A stretch of 64,000 nucleotides of DNA. It comes from VXYK01 sp965221585 (GTDB lineage: Bacteria > Actinomycetota > Acidimicrobiia > Acidimicrobiales > Aldehydirespiratoraceae). Within the stretch, counting starts at the first letter, position 1, and each line of letters opens with the position of its first letter. Of this stretch, positions 24,705 through 33,534 are shown piece by piece. The notes under the pieces are model-generated. The model did no database searches. It was given only the letters and a program-made list of their open reading frames with translations, and was not told where the DNA came from. The position numbers and the translations under genes are program-made. The stretch covers positions 992,001 through 1,056,000 of the forward strand of contig OZ244898.1 in NCBI GenBank assembly GCA_965221585.1, read 5' to 3'.

Positions 24705-25643
24705 ATGGTCATCCCAGCTGACAAACCGGTGCTGGAAGCGCTCGAATCAACCGCGGAGAGGTTGCTCGAGCGTCACCTCTCGACCACCAAGGAGTGGTTT
24801 CCGCACACCCTGGTCCCCTGGGACCGAGCCGCGGGATTCGAGGAGGATTACGAATGGTCGCCCGCAGAGGCCAACCTCGACCCGGCAGTGCGCAGCGCGC
24901 TGTTCATCAACGTGCTGACGGAGGACAACCTGCCCTACTACTTCCGCGATATTGAGCGGATGTTCGGTCGCGACGGCGCCTGGGGTGAATGGGTCCGCCG
25001 CTGGACCGCCGAAGAGGGGCGTCACGGATTCGTGATCAACGCATACCTGCTTGCGACCCGCTCAGTCGACCCGGTGTGGCTGGAACGGGCGCGCATGGCC
25101 CAGGTGCAGGCCGGGGTCGTCCCTGAGCCTCCCAACGCGGCCGAGGGCCTCGCCTACGTAGCCCTCCAAGAGCTGGCCACGCGGATCTCGCACTTCAACA
25201 CGGGTTCGCGGATCGACGACCCCGCGGGCCGTGCGGTGATGCGCCGAGTCGCCGCTGATGAGAACCTCCACTTCCTCTTCTACCGCGACGCAATGAGCGC
25301 GGTGTTCGAGTTGGACCCTTCGGCAGCGGTGATAGCAACCGAGAGGCAGGCAACGAAATTCGCCATGCCCGGCGTGGGGATCCCCGAGTTCACCGCCCAC
25401 GCCAAAGCCATTGCCGACGCGGGCATCTACGACCTTTCGATTCACCACGACCAGATCCTTCAGCCGGTGGTCATGCGCGAATGGGGAGTCGCTGACCTCG
25501 AGGGGCTCAGCGCCGAGGCCGAGCAGGCGCGTGAGCGGTTGATTCGCTATATCGGCCGAGTCGCCAAGGTCGGTCGTCGCGTTGCTTCCCGCCGCGAGGA
25601 GCGCTTGGCCGCTGATTCAGAGCGCCAACCGGTCGGGGTCTGA
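24705..25643 (+). CDS. Acyl-ACP desaturase family protein (diiron, ferritin-like)
   Basis: A 312-residue soluble diiron enzyme that introduces a double bond into acyl-carrier-bound fatty acids. It is related to the actinobacterial DesA proteins. Iron ligands are visible in LTEDNLPYY (Glu73), EEGRH (Glu104, His107), LQELATR (Glu156) and DENLHF (Glu186, His189). The C-terminal 40 residues are Arg-rich and probably flexible. A palindrome immediately upstream suggests regulation by a fatty-acid-responsive repressor, which is an inference. Confidence 0.9.
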   Translation: MVIPADKPVLEALESTAERLLERHLSTTKEWFPHTLVPWDRAAGFEEDYEWSPAEANLDPAVRSALFINVLTEDNLPYYFRDIERMFGRDGAWGEWVRRWTAEEGRHGFVINAYLLATRSVDPVWLERARMAQVQAGVVPEPPNAAEGLAYVALQELATRISHFNTGSRIDDPAGRAVMRRVAADENLHFLFYRDAMSAVFELDPSAAVIATERQATKFAMPGVGIPEFTAHAKAIADAGIYDLSIHHDQILQPVVMREWGVADLEGLSAEAEQARERLIRYIGRVAKVGRRVASRREERLAADSERQPVGV

Positions 25644-25704
25644 TCGCCCTGCCGAGCGGTTGTCTCGGTGAGTGGAGCGAGTCGATCGGCCGTAGGTTGC
25701 AGTG

Positions 25705-26034
25705 ATGGCTTGGCTCGTGGTTGAGGATCGCAAGGTCGCTTCGGTCGAGGTGGCAGGCACTCGCCGTGCTCGGCGGAGGGGCTTGTTGGGTCGAAAGGGA
25801 ATCGAGGGTGCAATGTTGTTCCCTGGATCACGGTCGGTTCACACGGTCGGGATGCAGTTCGCGATCGACGTTGCGCATCTTGATTCCGAGATGCGTGTGT
25901 TGAGGGTTGTGACGATGAAACCCGGCCGGATCGGTCGCTTCTCGAGGCGGGCTCGCCATGTGCTCGAAGCGGAGGCAGGGTCGTTGCAGCAGTTCGGGGT
26001 CAACCCCGGAGTGCGGATCGAGGTCAGCCCTTGA
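25705..26034 (+). CDS. DUF192 family protein
   Basis: A 109-residue small domain. The family core is visible as RRARRRGLLGRKGIEGAMLF, HTVGMQFAIDVAHLDSEMRV and HVLEAEAGSLQQFGVNPG. DUF192 proteins are small beta-barrels of unknown function, often exported, but no signal peptide is present here. A GTG lies one codon ahead of the chosen ATG. The stop overlaps the TTG start of rsmI. Confidence 0.85.
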   Translation: MAWLVVEDRKVASVEVAGTRRARRRGLLGRKGIEGAMLFPGSRSVHTVGMQFAIDVAHLDSEMRVLRVVTMKPGRIGRFSRRARHVLEAEAGSLQQFGVNPGVRIEVSP

Positions 26035-26855
26035 AGCCGGCGTTGGTGATCGTGGCGACGCCGATCGGCAACATGGGCGACCTGTCGCCGCGTGCTTCTG
26101 AGGAGCTGGCTGCGGCGGCACTGGTGTGCTGCGAAGATACGCGCCGAACAGGACGCCTGCTGAGCCATGCCGGGGTGCGGGCGAGGGCCTTGAAGCGGGT
26201 CGACGCTCACACCGAGGCAGCGGCTTCGGCTGAGGTAGTGGAGTTGATCGCCGTGGGGGAGAGGGTCGTGCTGGTGTCCGACTCTGGAACTCCGGGGGTC
26301 AGCGACCCAGGTCGGCGTCTGGTGGCAGCGGTGGTGGAGGCGGGTCACGAGGTGGTGGTCGTTCCAGGGCCGACCGCGGCGATCGCGGCGCTGGTGGGAA
26401 GTGGCTTTGCGACTGACCGGTATTGCTTCGAGGGTTTCCTGCCGCGGCGCGGCAGTGCGCGCACGGACCGTTTGCGGCAGGTCGCCGCCGAGCGGCGCAC
26501 CTGTGTGCTCTATGAGTCTCCCAAGCGTGTTGCCGCGACTTTGTTGGATCTGGCTCTGGTCTGTGGGGGTGAGCGAAGAGCAGTGGTGGCACGGGAGCTG
26601 ACGAAGCTGCACGAGGAGTTTGTACGCGGCTCGCTCGATGAGTTGGTCGAATGGTCTGCCGTCGAGCCAAAGGGCGAGATTGTGCTTGTGCTCGAGGGAG
26701 CAGGGGAGCCTCCCGAACTGGACGACGAGGCGATTGTTGCCGCTCTCGATCAGGCTCGGGCACTGGGTTTGAGTTCCAGGGATGCAGCGTCGCAGGTGGC
26801 GGCTGATCTCGGTGTTTCGAAGCGCAGGGCCTACGATTTGGCGCACCGCGGCTGA
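26031..26855 (+). CDS. rsmI: 16S rRNA (cytidine-1402-2'-O) methyltransferase RsmI
   Basis: A SAM-dependent tetrapyrrole-methylase-fold enzyme that methylates C1402 of 16S rRNA. The 274 residues include VIVATPIGNMGDLSPRA at the N-terminus, CCEDTRRTGRLL, VLVSDSGTPGVSDPG, the SAM loop VPGPTAAIAALVGSG and KLHEEFVRGSL, all typical. The C-terminal helix-turn-helix-like tail (GLSSRDAASQVAADLGVSK) is also usual. The TTG start overlaps the DUF192 stop, showing coupling. Confidence 0.94.
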   Translation: MKPALVIVATPIGNMGDLSPRASEELAAAALVCCEDTRRTGRLLSHAGVRARALKRVDAHTEAAASAEVVELIAVGERVVLVSDSGTPGVSDPGRRLVAAVVEAGHEVVVVPGPTAAIAALVGSGFATDRYCFEGFLPRRGSARTDRLRQVAAERRTCVLYESPKRVAATLLDLALVCGGERRAVVARELTKLHEEFVRGSLDELVEWSAVEPKGEIVLVLEGAGEPPELDDEAIVAALDQARALGLSSRDAASQVAADLGVSKRRAYDLAHRG

Positions 26856-26940
26856 CAGCTCACTGCGACCGGCAGCTCGAAAGGGCCTGCTTGTTGAGGG
26901 TATCCCCGTGACTGTCACACCCCCTTCCTAATCTTGTGGC

Positions 26941-28152
26941 ATGGATTCAATAGCTGTCATTTCCCTGCTTGCTGTCGTTGTCTCTACCGGTCTCGGGGCG
27001 CTGCTTCTGCGTGCTCAGCGCGACCTGCGGCGCCATCGGGAGTCTGAGAGCAGTCAACAGGCCACGGCATCGACGATCGAGTCGGCGCAGCAGCAACTCA
27101 GTCAGCAGCTCAGGTACTTGGTCGAGTCGCTGCAAGCCAAGGTTGATGCTGGCGATCAGGTGGTGCTGGAGCGCCTCGGGGGACTGACCACGACCGTCGA
27201 TGCCAAGGTCGGCGGGATGTCGAAGAACCTGTCTCAACAGGTCGACGCGATGGGTGCTGAGCTTGGACAGGTCCGCAAGCTGGTAGCCGAACTCCAAAAT
27301 GACCGGGCTCAGCAGCACGGCGAGTTGAAATCGAGTCTTGAAGCCGCAATCGACGGGCAACGGGTCTTGAACGAGACCACGGGTCACCTTCGTGAGGCGC
27401 TGGCCAATCCGCAGGCTCGCGGTCAGTGGGGGGAACGGATGGCGGAAGATGTGCTGCGAGCCGCGGGGATGGTCGAGAACTTCTCCTACCGCAAGCAGAC
27501 CGCGCTCGAGGGCGGTACCAGACCCGACTTCACGTTCATGCTTCCCCACGACCGTGTTCTGCACATGGATGTGAAGTTCCCGGCCGCGAACTACCTCAAG
27601 TTTCTCGAAGCAGAGTCGGACTCAGAAGCTGGGAAGTTGAAGGCACTCTTCTTGAGGGATGTCCGCGAGCGAATCAAGGAACTGAGCGGCCGCGGTTACG
27701 CGGCGGAGGATTCCACCGTCGGGTATCTGCTTCTGTTCATCCCCAACGAGACTATTTTCGGGTTTATCAATGAGCACGACATGGCACTGCTCGACGATGC
27801 CATGGATCAGAGTGTCGTGTTGTGCTCGCCGAGTACGTTGTTCGCGGTGCTCAGGGTGATCCGCCAGGCGATGGACACCTACGCGCTGGAACGTGCGACC
27901 GATGAGATTCTTGACTGCCTGACCTCCTTCGGCAAGCAATGGCAGGAGTTCTCTGGTCAGGTCGACACAGTCGACAAGCATCTTGGAACGCTCAACAACA
28001 GCTTTGCGAAACTCTCGGGTCCAAGGCGTCGGCAGATGGAGCGTCAGCTCGACAAGATCGACGATATTCGGTCACGCGTCGGAGCATCTGAGGACGGGCC
28101 TGTGCTTGCGGCGCCCTCCGCTCCGCCGCTGCGGGAGGTGGAGGCCGGCTAG
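26941..28152 (+). CDS. rmuC: RmuC-family DNA recombination protein
   Basis: A 403-residue protein with an N-terminal membrane helix (about residues 3-22) and a Gln-rich coiled coil to about residue 145. The RmuC nuclease-like domain follows: NPQARGQWGERMAEDVLRAAGM, then RPDFTFMLP and MDVKFPAANYLKF with the D-(x)K core. RmuC limits inversions at short inverted repeats in E. coli. It is a single gene between rsmI and metG. Confidence 0.92.
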   Translation: MDSIAVISLLAVVVSTGLGALLLRAQRDLRRHRESESSQQATASTIESAQQQLSQQLRYLVESLQAKVDAGDQVVLERLGGLTTTVDAKVGGMSKNLSQQVDAMGAELGQVRKLVAELQNDRAQQHGELKSSLEAAIDGQRVLNETTGHLREALANPQARGQWGERMAEDVLRAAGMVENFSYRKQTALEGGTRPDFTFMLPHDRVLHMDVKFPAANYLKFLEAESDSEAGKLKALFLRDVRERIKELSGRGYAAEDSTVGYLLLFIPNETIFGFINEHDMALLDDAMDQSVVLCSPSTLFAVLRVIRQAMDTYALERATDEILDCLTSFGKQWQEFSGQVDTVDKHLGTLNNSFAKLSGPRRRQMERQLDKIDDIRSRVGASEDGPVLAAPSAPPLREVEAG

Positions 28153-28207
28153 CGCGCTGTGCTGAATTGACCCTTGTGAGACCGGATGCTCCGGTAACCT
28201 CAGGCTG

Positions 28208-29836
28208 ATGTCTGTTCCAGTTCTGGTTGCCGTTGCCTGGCCGTATGCCTCGGGTTCGCGTCACCTGGGGCACCTTTCCGGGGCCTATCTGCCGGCCGAC
28301 GTGTTCGCCCGCCACCAGCGGATTGTGGGCAACGAAGTGTTGATGGTCAGCGGCTCCGACGTCCACGGCACGCCGATCACGGTTCGAGCCGAGAGCGAGG
28401 GGGTGACGCCCAGCGTGATCGTCGATCGCTACCACTCCGAGTTCGTGCGTCAATGGGACGAACTGGGATTCTCCTGGGACCTGTTCACGACGACCGGCAC
28501 CGAGAACCATGCCCGAGTCACCCAGGAGATGTTCCTGGCGCAACTGCACAACGGCCACATCGATCGCAGAGTCTCCGAACAGTACTACGACCCCGAGGCC
28601 GACCGATTCCTGCCGGACCGCTATATCGAAGGCACGTGTCCGCACTGCGGATATCCCGAGGCCCGTGGCGACCAGTGCGACAACTGCGGGCAAACGCTCG
28701 ACGCACTGGACCTCGGCAACCCCCGTTCGAAGATCAGCGGTGCGACTCCACAGCGACGGGAGACCGAGCACTTCTATTTCCGATACTCCGACTTCACAGA
28801 GCGGCTCGCTGAGATCTACAAGGACAAGTCGTACTGGCGCCCGCATGTTCTCAACTTTGTGCGCGGCTACCTCAAAGAGGGACTGCTCGATAGGGCCATC
28901 ACCCGCGATATCGAGTGGGGCATCGAACTGCCTGTCGACGACCTCGGCCCGGGCAAGCGCATCTACGTGTGGTACGACGCGGTGATCGGCTATCTGTCGG
29001 CCTCCAAAGAATGGGCCGATCGACAAGGAGACGAAGAAGCCTGGCGCCGCTGGTGGGAGAACGACGAGAGCCGGCACGTCTATTTCATCGGCAAGGACAA
29101 CATCCCGTTCCACTGCCTGTTCTGGCCCGCTCAGCTGATGGGCGCCGGAAACCTCCATCTGCCCGACGATGTACCCGCCAACCAGTACGTCACCTTCAAG
29201 GGCGGGAAGGCGTCCGCGAGCCGCGGTGTCGGTCTGACGATCGATGAAGGCCTGGAACTGTTCGAACCCGACGGGCTGCGTTACGCCCTGGCTGCCAATT
29301 TCCCCGAGCAGGCCGACACCGAGGTGTCGATCGAGTCGATCGCCCGTCGGATCAACGAGGAGTTGGTTGCCACCTGGGGGAACCTCGTCAACCGGGTGCT
29401 GTCGATGCTGCACAACAACCACGGTGCTCAGCCCGCGTCAGACGATCGCACTGCGGAGGACCAGGCACTGCTGGTTGCCGTCGATGAGGTTCTCGCGGCC
29501 TGCGGTCAGGAATTCGAACGAGTCGAACTGCGTGCCGCACTGCGCTTGGCGATGAGCGGCGCGCAGGCGATCAATACCTACCTCAACGCGACCGAGCCGT
29601 GGAAGCTTGCCAAGACCGACTCCGCAAGAAGCGCCACCGTGCTGGCCACCGCTCTCGATGCGATCAACGGGATCCGTGTCGGGCTGGCTCCATTCCTGCC
29701 GTTCTCGTCTGCCCGGTTGGACGAGATTCTGGGACCACTCGATGGTTGGGTCCGCAAACCGGTGCCGCCGGGTACCGAAATACCCAAACCGACCCCACTC
29801 TTCGCGAAGGTGGACATCGACGCGATTGCGGGTTGA
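28208..29836 (+). CDS. metG: Methionyl-tRNA synthetase with unusual KASAS motif
   Basis: A class I synthetase of 542 residues that charges tRNA-Met. The HIGH-type motif is HLGH at 19-22, and the zinc knuckle reads CPHCGYPEARGDQCDNC. The KMSKS loop reads K334-A-S-A-S338, lacking the second lysine; some related MetRS enzymes carry KLSTS-type loops, so this may be a natural variant. The helical anticodon domain follows (RRINEELVATWGNLVNR). No C-terminal EMAP-like domain is present. Upstream position of tatD is conserved in actinobacteria. Confidence 0.93.
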   Translation: MSVPVLVAVAWPYASGSRHLGHLSGAYLPADVFARHQRIVGNEVLMVSGSDVHGTPITVRAESEGVTPSVIVDRYHSEFVRQWDELGFSWDLFTTTGTENHARVTQEMFLAQLHNGHIDRRVSEQYYDPEADRFLPDRYIEGTCPHCGYPEARGDQCDNCGQTLDALDLGNPRSKISGATPQRRETEHFYFRYSDFTERLAEIYKDKSYWRPHVLNFVRGYLKEGLLDRAITRDIEWGIELPVDDLGPGKRIYVWYDAVIGYLSASKEWADRQGDEEAWRRWWENDESRHVYFIGKDNIPFHCLFWPAQLMGAGNLHLPDDVPANQYVTFKGGKASASRGVGLTIDEGLELFEPDGLRYALAANFPEQADTEVSIESIARRINEELVATWGNLVNRVLSMLHNNHGAQPASDDRTAEDQALLVAVDEVLAACGQEFERVELRAALRLAMSGAQAINTYLNATEPWKLAKTDSARSATVLATALDAINGIRVGLAPFLPFSSARLDEILGPLDGWVRKPVPPGTEIPKPTPLFAKVDIDAIAG

Positions 29837-29841
29837 GCCGC

Positions 29842-30594
29842 ATGGCCTGGATAGACCAGCACTGCCATCTCCCCTCCGGAGTCGAGGGTCGCCGGCTTGC
29901 AGACGAAGCCCACCAGGCAGGGGTTGAGCGTCTGATCACCGTCGGCACCGGAGTTGATCAGTCGTTGGAGATGATCGCTCTGGCCCGCGGAATCGACGGC
30001 GTGTGGGCTACCGCCGGAGTCCATCCTCACGACGCCAGGACAGGAATCGACGGGCTCGAAGATCTGTTGTCGTCGCCTGAAGTCGTAGCCGTTGGGGAGT
30101 GCGGGCTCGACTTTCACTACGACCATTCACCGCGTGACGCTCAAGTCGACATGTTCGCCCGGCAGATCGAGCTGGCACACCGGCACGATCTTCCCTTGAT
30201 GATCCACAGCCGCAGCGCTTGGCCCGAGACCTTCGAGGTCCTTGATCGAGAAGGCGTCCCTGATCGGTTGGTGTTCCACTGTTTCACGGGTGGCACAGCC
30301 GAACTCGAACAGTGCCTCGCCAGAGGCGGGTTGGTTTCCTTCTCCGGCATCGTCACCTTCTCCCGCGCGGACGAGTTGCGCGAAGCGGCCCTGATGTGTC
30401 CCCTCGAGCGATTGCTCGTCGAGACTGACAGCCCCTACCTGGCACCGGTTCCACATCGCGGGAAACCCAACAGGCCGGCGCTGCTGCCCTTGGTCGGAGC
30501 GGCAATAGCCGACATAAAGGGGCTTGAGGTCGAGGAAGTCGAGACGATGGTGTGGAAAACCTCGTCGTCGTTCTACCGGCTCGACACCGCCTGA
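29842..30594 (+). CDS. TatD-family metal-dependent hydrolase/DNase
   Basis: A 250-residue TIM-barrel metal hydrolase. Motifs are DQHCHL (metal His), AGVHPHDAR, VAVGECGLDFHYDHSP, LPLMIHSRSAW, VFHCFTGG and LLVETDSPYLAP. Proteins of this family are 3'-5' nucleases acting on DNA or RNA. The ATG at 29842 lies six bases after the metG stop. Frames extending further upstream overlap metG and are not credible. Confidence 0.93.
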   Translation: MAWIDQHCHLPSGVEGRRLADEAHQAGVERLITVGTGVDQSLEMIALARGIDGVWATAGVHPHDARTGIDGLEDLLSSPEVVAVGECGLDFHYDHSPRDAQVDMFARQIELAHRHDLPLMIHSRSAWPETFEVLDREGVPDRLVFHCFTGGTAELEQCLARGGLVSFSGIVTFSRADELREAALMCPLERLLVETDSPYLAPVPHRGKPNRPALLPLVGAAIADIKGLEVEEVETMVWKTSSSFYRLDTA

Positions 30595-30724
30595 TCCCCA
30601 CTGGACACCAGGGCATCACAGCTCGGCGGGGTTTTGCGCAGGTGCAAGAGGGCGCATTACAGTTGAACGCCTTACCAGGTTAATCACCGTAGAGACGGCA
30701 CAGCCAGAGGGAAGGATCGCTGTT

Positions 30725-31456
30725 CTGGACGCCATCGGAAACGGACGACGCAAGCTCATCAGCGCCTCGGTAGCGGTTTCGATCTTGCTGGGTCTGTACT
30801 TTTCCACAACCGCAACGTCAGCTGTTGAACAGCCTGTGGAGAGTCACTTGGTCCCGCTTGCGTCGGTTGACCTCCAGGCGTTCTCTGATCGCGCCGCGGC
30901 TTGGACTGAGGCGCATCAGCAACACCGTGACGACACCCGCACCCGGGCACTGTCGCTGGCCGCCCAAGCCCGCGCGGCCGACCAAGCCTCAGCGGACACG
31001 ACGGCAGCGCAGGTTTCGGAAACAGCTGCGCTGCCGACCGCGGCGCCCACGACTGCCTCCCCCTCCACCACCGCGGCCCCAGCTACGACCGCGCCCGCCA
31101 CGACGGTCGCAAGCGATGGCGAGACCGGTACCGACACGACCACCACAGTCGACCCGACTACGACGGTTGCCGCCACGGTTCCGACAGAGGAGCAGTGGGA
31201 GGCACTGCGCCAGTGTGAGTCCTCTGGGAACTACCGCGCCATCAGCATCGCCCCGGCCGGCCGGTACCGCGGGGCCTATCAGTTCTCCCGCTCGACGTGG
31301 GACTGGGTGGCACCCCAGATCGGAGCTGACTACCTCGTCGGGGTAGATCCGGCCGAGGCGTCACCGGAGGACCAGGACCGGATGGCGAAGGCGCTGTGGA
31401 ATATCAACGGTTGGGCGCCGTGGCCCGCCTGTTCAAGGATGCTCGGGTACCTCTAG
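30725..31456 (+). CDS. Resuscitation-promoting factor-like cell-wall lytic protein (Rpf domain)
   Basis: A secreted or anchored peptidoglycan-cleaving protein. An N-terminal hydrophobic segment (SASVAVSILLGLYFSTTATSA) is followed by a helical region and a long Ala/Thr/Pro linker. The C-terminal Rpf lysozyme-like domain has catalytic Glu in LRQCESSGNY, then RGAYQFSRSTWDWV and GWAPWPACS. The start is unclear. No ATG, GTG or TTG lies between the tatD stop and the hydrophobic segment. CTG 30725 has GAGGGAAGG nearby and is used here; a TTG at 30524 would overlap tatD. The position between tatD and rsmA is that of rpfB in mycobacteria. Confidence 0.85.
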   Translation: MDAIGNGRRKLISASVAVSILLGLYFSTTATSAVEQPVESHLVPLASVDLQAFSDRAAAWTEAHQQHRDDTRTRALSLAAQARAADQASADTTAAQVSETAALPTAAPTTASPSTTAAPATTAPATTVASDGETGTDTTTTVDPTTTVAATVPTEEQWEALRQCESSGNYRAISIAPAGRYRGAYQFSRSTWDWVAPQIGADYLVGVDPAEASPEDQDRMAKALWNINGWAPWPACSRMLGYL

Positions 31457-31474
31457 GGTGCGCCGCGAACAACA

Positions 31475-32308
31475 GTGACGCACTCACCTCAGGAGCTTCG
31501 CGCGATCCTGGACTCCCATGGTCTGGAGCCGCGCCGGGGACTGGGTCAGAACTTCGTGGTCGATCCCAACACTGTGCGTCGAATCGCCAAGCTGTCTGGA
31601 GCGGGCCCCGGCCAAGCGATCGTCGAGATCGGCGCCGGTCTGGGATCGCTCACCCTGGCATTGGCCGAAACCGGCGCAGAGGTCACTGCCGTAGAGGTTG
31701 ACAGCGGTCTGGCCCGCGCCCTTCGAGACATCGTCGCAGACCACGACGTGAGGGTGATCGAGGGCGACGCGCGGGCCCTCGACTGGCCGGCACTGCTCGC
31801 GGGGCGCGAAGACTGGCGACTCGTCGCCAACCTGCCCTACAACATTGCCGCATCGCTGGTCGTCGACCTGTTGAGCAACGTGGCGGCACTGAGATCAATG
31901 TTGGTCATGGTGCAACGCGAGGTGGGGGAGCGCCTGGCGGCGAAACCGGGCGACAAGGCGGTGGGCATCCCGTCGCTGCTCGTCGCCTATCACGGCGCCG
32001 CCAGACTGGTCGGCCGTGTCCCGGCGACCGTGTTCTACCCGAAACCCAAGGTCGAGTCGGTGCTCGTGCAGATTGATCGGCATCCCGCTCCGCCGGTCGA
32101 CCAGCCTCTGGAATCGATCGACACTCTGCTGCGCGCCGGATTCGGCCAGCGTCGCAAGATGCTGAGACGGTCGCTGGGGGCCTTTGTCGGTCCGGCAGGC
32201 TTCGAGGCTGCGGGCATCGACAGCCGAGCGCGGCCCGAGACGCTGTCGCTGCACGATTGGTCCCGACTGGCCGCAGTAGCCGACCTCGGCCCAGCGGCGA
32301 CGAACTAG
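31475..32308 (+). CDS. rsmA: 16S rRNA dimethyladenosine transferase RsmA/KsgA
   Basis: A 277-residue SAM-dependent enzyme that dimethylates two adenines near the 3' end of 16S rRNA. Signatures are RRGLGQNFVVDPNTVRRIAK, the SAM motif VEIGAGLGSLTLAL, VEGDARALD-type acidic motif and catalytic NLPYNIAASLV. The C-terminal domain includes FGQRRKMLRRSL. The start is GTG 31475, 19 bases after the rpf stop. Confidence 0.95.
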   Translation: MTHSPQELRAILDSHGLEPRRGLGQNFVVDPNTVRRIAKLSGAGPGQAIVEIGAGLGSLTLALAETGAEVTAVEVDSGLARALRDIVADHDVRVIEGDARALDWPALLAGREDWRLVANLPYNIAASLVVDLLSNVAALRSMLVMVQREVGERLAAKPGDKAVGIPSLLVAYHGAARLVGRVPATVFYPKPKVESVLVQIDRHPAPPVDQPLESIDTLLRAGFGQRRKMLRRSLGAFVGPAGFEAAGIDSRARPETLSLHDWSRLAAVADLGPAATN

Positions 32309-32313
32309 CCGGT

Positions 32314-33468
32314 TCAGTCCGAGGCTTCGAGGCGCTCCTTGATGCCTTCCAGCACCCGCGTCATGTTGGCCCGGTGCTCGTTGAGTCGGCCGACGATCAA
32401 GCGATGCTCCTTGTCGGGGTTCTGCTCGATGAACGCGTCGAGTCCGGACCGGCCGGGCCCCAGCAACAGCCGGAACGCCAGACGGGTGCCGCCGCCGATG
32501 AGGTCCTGCAATTCGAAGCGCCAGCGCGCACCGGGATTGTCGGGGTCGGAGGTGCACCAGCCGAAGGCTTTCGGCTCGTCGCAGACATCGACGAAGCATC
32601 GAACCTCCCAGTCGCCGAGCACTTCGAGGTGGTTCCTCCCGACGAATGACGCCCCCAGCGCCGGAGAGTCATGGCCGTCCTCCCAGGCAGCCGAGATGAA
32701 CTCGGTGGAGAAGTCAGCGGGAAGGTTGATGTCGGTCACCGCATCCCAGACCTTGTTGATCGGAGCCGCAATGTCGGTCTCCACCATGACGCCCGGGTCG
32801 TCAGCCATCCTCACCGGAGTGCCGGGACCCGAGTCAAAGGTGTGTCCGTAGTGGTCGAAGAAAGTGATCTGGCGTGCAGGGGTCCGGGGAACAGAGCGAA
32901 AATCGGTGCCCTTGGTCCAGGCGACCGGCAGCATGGCGATCTCGGTGATCTCGGATGGAATGCCCAGCAGTTCCTTGAGCTCTGGAGCCTTACCGAGGAC
33001 TGCGGTGGTCCAGGCGCTGCCCAGTCCGCGGGCCCGCAGCGCCACGCAGAAGCTCCAGGCGCTCTGGATCACCGAATCGAACAGACCAGGAGAGCCGCTG
33101 CCGTCGTGGCGACCCACGATGGTCGGTATGACGATCACCGGCACCTCCGCCAGGTGTTCGGCCAGATGAGCCGCCGAACGCATCGTCCGGGCACGTGGAT
33201 CGCCGGTTCCCTCAAGGCGATTGCGCGCAGCAATCATGAAATCGCCGGCGGCCTCTCTGTACAGCCTGGCCAGCTCCGACTTCATTCTCGGGTCGCGCAC
33301 CACTATCCAGCGTCGGCTGCTTTGGTTGCCACCGGTCGGGGCCTGTTCGGCGATGTCGATGCAATCAAGGATGATCTGCTCGTCCACGGGCCGTTCCAGG
33401 TCAAGCCGTAGCCGCACTGATCGGGTGGTGGTGAGCGCCGAGTCGACCGCGGCTGTGTCAATCTGCAT
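32314..33468 (-). CDS. Nitroreductase fused to an SRPBCC (START-like) domain
   Basis: A 384-residue two-domain protein. Residues 1-210 are a flavin nitroreductase: TTRSVRLRLDLERPVDEQII, then the FMN-binding EQAPTGGNQSSRRWIVVRD and the late GLGSAWTTAVLG. Residues about 235-380 form an SRPBCC ligand-binding domain starting ETDIAAPINKVWDAVTDI. No frameshift separates them. The fold pair suggests a flavin reductase whose substrate is held by the helix-grip domain, which is an inference. It is inserted, on the opposite strand, between rsmA and ispE. The ATG at 33468 has a weak Shine-Dalgarno. Confidence 0.86.
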   Translation of the reverse strand: MQIDTAAVDSALTTTRSVRLRLDLERPVDEQIILDCIDIAEQAPTGGNQSSRRWIVVRDPRMKSELARLYREAAGDFMIAARNRLEGTGDPRARTMRSAAHLAEHLAEVPVIVIPTIVGRHDGSGSPGLFDSVIQSAWSFCVALRARGLGSAWTTAVLGKAPELKELLGIPSEITEIAMLPVAWTKGTDFRSVPRTPARQITFFDHYGHTFDSGPGTPVRMADDPGVMVETDIAAPINKVWDAVTDINLPADFSTEFISAAWEDGHDSPALGASFVGRNHLEVLGDWEVRCFVDVCDEPKAFGWCTSDPDNPGARWRFELQDLIGGGTRLAFRLLLGPGRSGLDAFIEQNPDKEHRLIVGRLNEHRANMTRVLEGIKERLEASD

Positions 33469-33534
33469 GGCGCGCAGCCTAGCTGCGGACCCGTTCGCTC
33501 CCCGCAAGTCCGGCTGGTGCTTTAGCCTGTCGGC

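Noticed and set aside
27992..29422. A 476-codon open frame on the minus strand opposite rmuC and metG
   Set aside because: It lies opposite strongly conserved genes in high-GC DNA and its product has no recognisable motif.
30595..30724. c-di-AMP (ydaO) riboswitch, often found upstream of rpf genes in actinobacteria
   Set aside because: The gap is only about 130 bases and the conserved core sequences of that riboswitch are not visible.
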